DNA from: Flavobacteriaceae bacterium
GTDB lineage: Bacteria > Bacteroidota > Bacteroidia > Flavobacteriales > Flavobacteriaceae
DNA length: 7,476 nt
Assembly: GCA_002401385.1 (NCBI GenBank)
Contig: NVSY01000012.1
Span: 77,491-84,966 of the forward strand
Direction: 5' to 3'
In this document: positions 6,643 to 7,476 of the stretch, piece by piece
How the letters are laid out: the number at the start of each line of letters is the position of its first letter
Numbering within the stretch: position 1 is the stretch's first letter
Position numbers and translations under genes: made by a program
The notes under the pieces: model-generated
Databases searched by the model: none
What the model saw: the letters and a program-made list of their open reading frames with translations, nothing else
What the model was told of the DNA's origin: nothing

Positions 6643-6678
6643 AAAGACGTATCATGGTTATTTGGTACGTCTTTTTTT
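6643..6678 (+). terminator. Intrinsic terminator after the thioredoxin-like gene
   Basis: A perfect 9-bp stem AAAGACGTA (6643-6651) with TACGTCTTT (6666-6674) and a 14-base loop runs into a T-tract (6672-6678). It begins 20 bases after the TAA stop and is the only clear rho-independent terminator in the window. The A-run opposite the T-tract is too short for equally good termination from the other strand. Confidence 0.85.
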
Positions 6679-6758
6679 GTTTAAAAATTACAGGATTTTC
6701 TATAATTTTCATTAATTACTCAAGCCAGCGTCAAAAAAAAGCACTTAGCTCAATAACA

Positions 6759-6953
6759 CTACTTCTCCGATTTTTTTCTTTTATCCTTTGCCAAGATTCC
6801 CATAAAGAAACCAAAGAATACTGCGTGAAAAATAAACTTTACTACACTAAAATTTTCGGCATCATAATAATCAAAACCGGCCATCAACACTGCAAATATA
6901 AGTCCTGACAATACTCCACTTATAATTTTTAATTTTAAAGTTTCATGTTTCAT
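6759..6953 (-). CDS. Small two-helix membrane protein, function unknown
   Basis: The 64-residue ORF has two hydrophobic segments, at about residues 9-26 (IISGVLSGLIFAVLMAGF) and 37-55 (VVKFIFHAVFFGFFMGIL), joined by a short acidic turn DYYDAEN, and ends in a lysine-rich tail (KDKRKKSEK). By the positive-inside rule both ends would be cytoplasmic. I vaguely recall similar short proteins in flavobacterial genomes but recognise no named family. The ATG start has no Shine-Dalgarno sequence. A second ATG 7 bases downstream is out of frame and closes after two codons, so it does not compete. After the TAG stop the minus strand carries AGCTAAGTGCT followed by eight T (6740-6733), a weak possible terminator. 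The organised hydrophobicity supports a real gene; a shadow ORF in an otherwise empty region remains possible. Confidence 0.7.
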   Translation of the reverse strand: MKHETLKLKIISGVLSGLIFAVLMAGFDYYDAENFSVVKFIFHAVFFGFFMGILAKDKRKKSEK

Positions 6954-6992
6954 GTGTTTAAAATTTTGTAATTGAATAAAATTATTTCAATT

Positions 6993-7029
6993 TGAGAACC
7001 CATGTAAGCACTCGTTACACTCGTTCTCA
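6993..7029. repeat. Intergenic inverted repeat with a short tandem duplication in its loop
   Basis: TGAGAAC (6993-6999) and GTTCTCA (7023-7029) form a perfect 7-bp inverted repeat around 23 bases. The loop contains ACTCGTT at 7010-7016, repeated at 7019-7025. CATGT (7001-7005) and ACATG (7029-7033) give an alternative pairing that crosses the first. No function is evident. The repeat sits between yraN and the small membrane protein gene, both on the minus strand. Confidence 0.5.
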
Positions 7030-7043
7030 CATGAATTTATTTT

Positions 7044-7065
7044 AGATTTTCGTACAGATTTTCGT
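7044..7065. repeat. Two-copy 12-bp-period tandem repeat next to the yraN stop
   Basis: AGATTTTCGT occurs at 7044-7053 and, after AC, again at 7056-7065, directly abutting the stop codon of the YraN-family gene. The ten-base units are identical. It is probably a small replication-slippage duplication; it is not a hairpin and does not act as an obvious terminator. Confidence 0.7.
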
Positions 7066-7425
7066 TTAAAAAAACAAAAAGCCATCTTCTATATGTTCAA
7101 TTTTTTTCTCTTTAGCGTTTAAGACAATTGCCATAATATCAAATCGCACTTCCTTGTCCCAATTCAATCTTTGTACATATTCATCTGCTGCTTCTACAAT
7201 ATGCCCAATTTTTTTGGGAGTGATAAAGTCTTGAGGATCTCCAAAATCGTCCGTACTACGCGTTTTAACTTCTACAATTACTAATACGTCGTCTTTTTGG
7301 GCAATAATATCAATTTCCGCCTTTTTAAAATACCAATTGCGCTCGCAGATTTTGTACCCTTTATCCATCAAATAATCTGTAGCTACTTGCTCTCCTTCCT
7401 TTCCTAGCTCGTTATGTGATGCCAT
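7066..7425 (-). CDS. YraN family protein (UPF0102), predicted endonuclease-fold
   Basis: The 119-residue product has the usual length for the family. It starts with the hallmark HNELGKEGEQVATDYL helix, then has the nuclease-like core E37-I-D39 (KKAEIDIIAQ) and E52-V-K54 (VIVEVKTR), the E/D...ExK pattern of the restriction-endonuclease-like fold shared with Holliday-junction resolvases. FGDPQDFITPKK (61-72) and VRFDIMAI (93-100) follow as in other members. Catalysis has been little studied, so nuclease activity is a family-level inference. The ATG start is supported by a canonical AAGGAG 5 bases upstream, which is uncommon in this window. The gene upstream on the same strand is beyond the window edge, so operon membership cannot be judged; the small membrane protein gene follows 112 bp downstream. 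Confidence 0.93.
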   Translation of the reverse strand: MASHNELGKEGEQVATDYLMDKGYKICERNWYFKKAEIDIIAQKDDVLVIVEVKTRSTDDFGDPQDFITPKKIGHIVEAADEYVQRLNWDKEVRFDIMAIVLNAKEKKIEHIEDGFLFF

Positions 7426-7430
7426 AAATA

Positions 7431-7436
7431 CTCCTT
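7431..7436 (-). promoter_or_regulatory. Shine-Dalgarno sequence of the YraN gene
   Basis: On the minus strand AAGGAG lies 5 bases before the ATG at 7425. It is the only strong Shine-Dalgarno sequence before any start in the window, and it fixes that start. Confidence 0.75.
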
Positions 7437-7476
7437 TTAATTAAGTGATGTGTTGTTTCCAGACATAAAAACCCGT

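Noticed and set aside
6654..6908. 84-residue plus-strand ORF after the thioredoxin-like gene
   Set aside because: It begins inside the terminator loop and runs antisense to the small membrane protein gene, whose organised two-helix product is the more credible reading.
7441..7476. Possible last codons of another minus-strand gene at the right edge (short open frame ending at TAA 7441-7443)
   Set aside because: Only about eleven codons are visible and another frame is also open to the edge, so no gene can be supported.
1..7476. Mobile element, prophage, toxin-antitoxin or defence system
   Set aside because: No transposase, integrase, terminal inverted repeats, tRNA attachment site, phage protein or paired small toxin-like genes were found; all recognised genes are housekeeping or envelope types.

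Overview
This window looks like a core-type chromosomal segment from a member of the Bacteroidota, most likely a Flavobacteriaceae. The reasons are the AT-rich base composition, the protein families (DUF3078 outer-membrane protein, DUF4369-thioredoxin fusion, flavobacterial-style Dxs and TadA), the near absence of Shine-Dalgarno sequences, and several TAnnTTTG-type -7 promoter elements, which are the Bacteroidota promoter signature. I read this from sequence alone, and no database was searched.

Layout: a 5'-truncated esterase-D-type alpha/beta hydrolase (1-627, +) ends two bases from the stop of a convergent DUF3078 protein (630-1583, -). The DUF3078 gene lies 16 bp downstream of dxs (1600-3372, -), and the two probably form one transcript. 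dxs starts with GTG and diverges from tadA (3527-3976, +). The 154-bp dxs/tadA gap carries a perfect 9-bp inverted repeat whose two arms each contain a -7-like box, one facing each gene. After tadA comes a 299-bp stretch with no convincing gene but with two 35-bp direct repeats. It is followed by a DHRS7-like short-chain dehydrogenase (4276-5070, -), again divergent, across a dyad-bearing promoter region, from an exported DUF4369/TlpA-like thiol-disulfide protein (5234-6622, +) that ends in a clear intrinsic terminator. The right end holds a 64-residue two-helix membrane protein (6759-6953, -) and a YraN/UPF0102 nuclease-like protein (7066-7425, -), with small repeats between them.

Functionally this is a collection of housekeeping genes, not one system: isoprenoid precursor synthesis (Dxs), tRNA wobble editing (TadA), envelope redox chemistry (TlpA-like), an outer-membrane barrel of unknown role, a general oxidoreductase, an exported or cytoplasmic esterase, and a nuclease-fold protein. 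I found no phage, transposon, CRISPR, toxin-antitoxin or defence signature, and no convincing undescribed multi-gene system. The points most worth a second look are noncoding: the two symmetrical divergent promoter regions, the apparently leaderless GTG start of dxs, the tadA leader hairpin and the paired 35-bp repeats.
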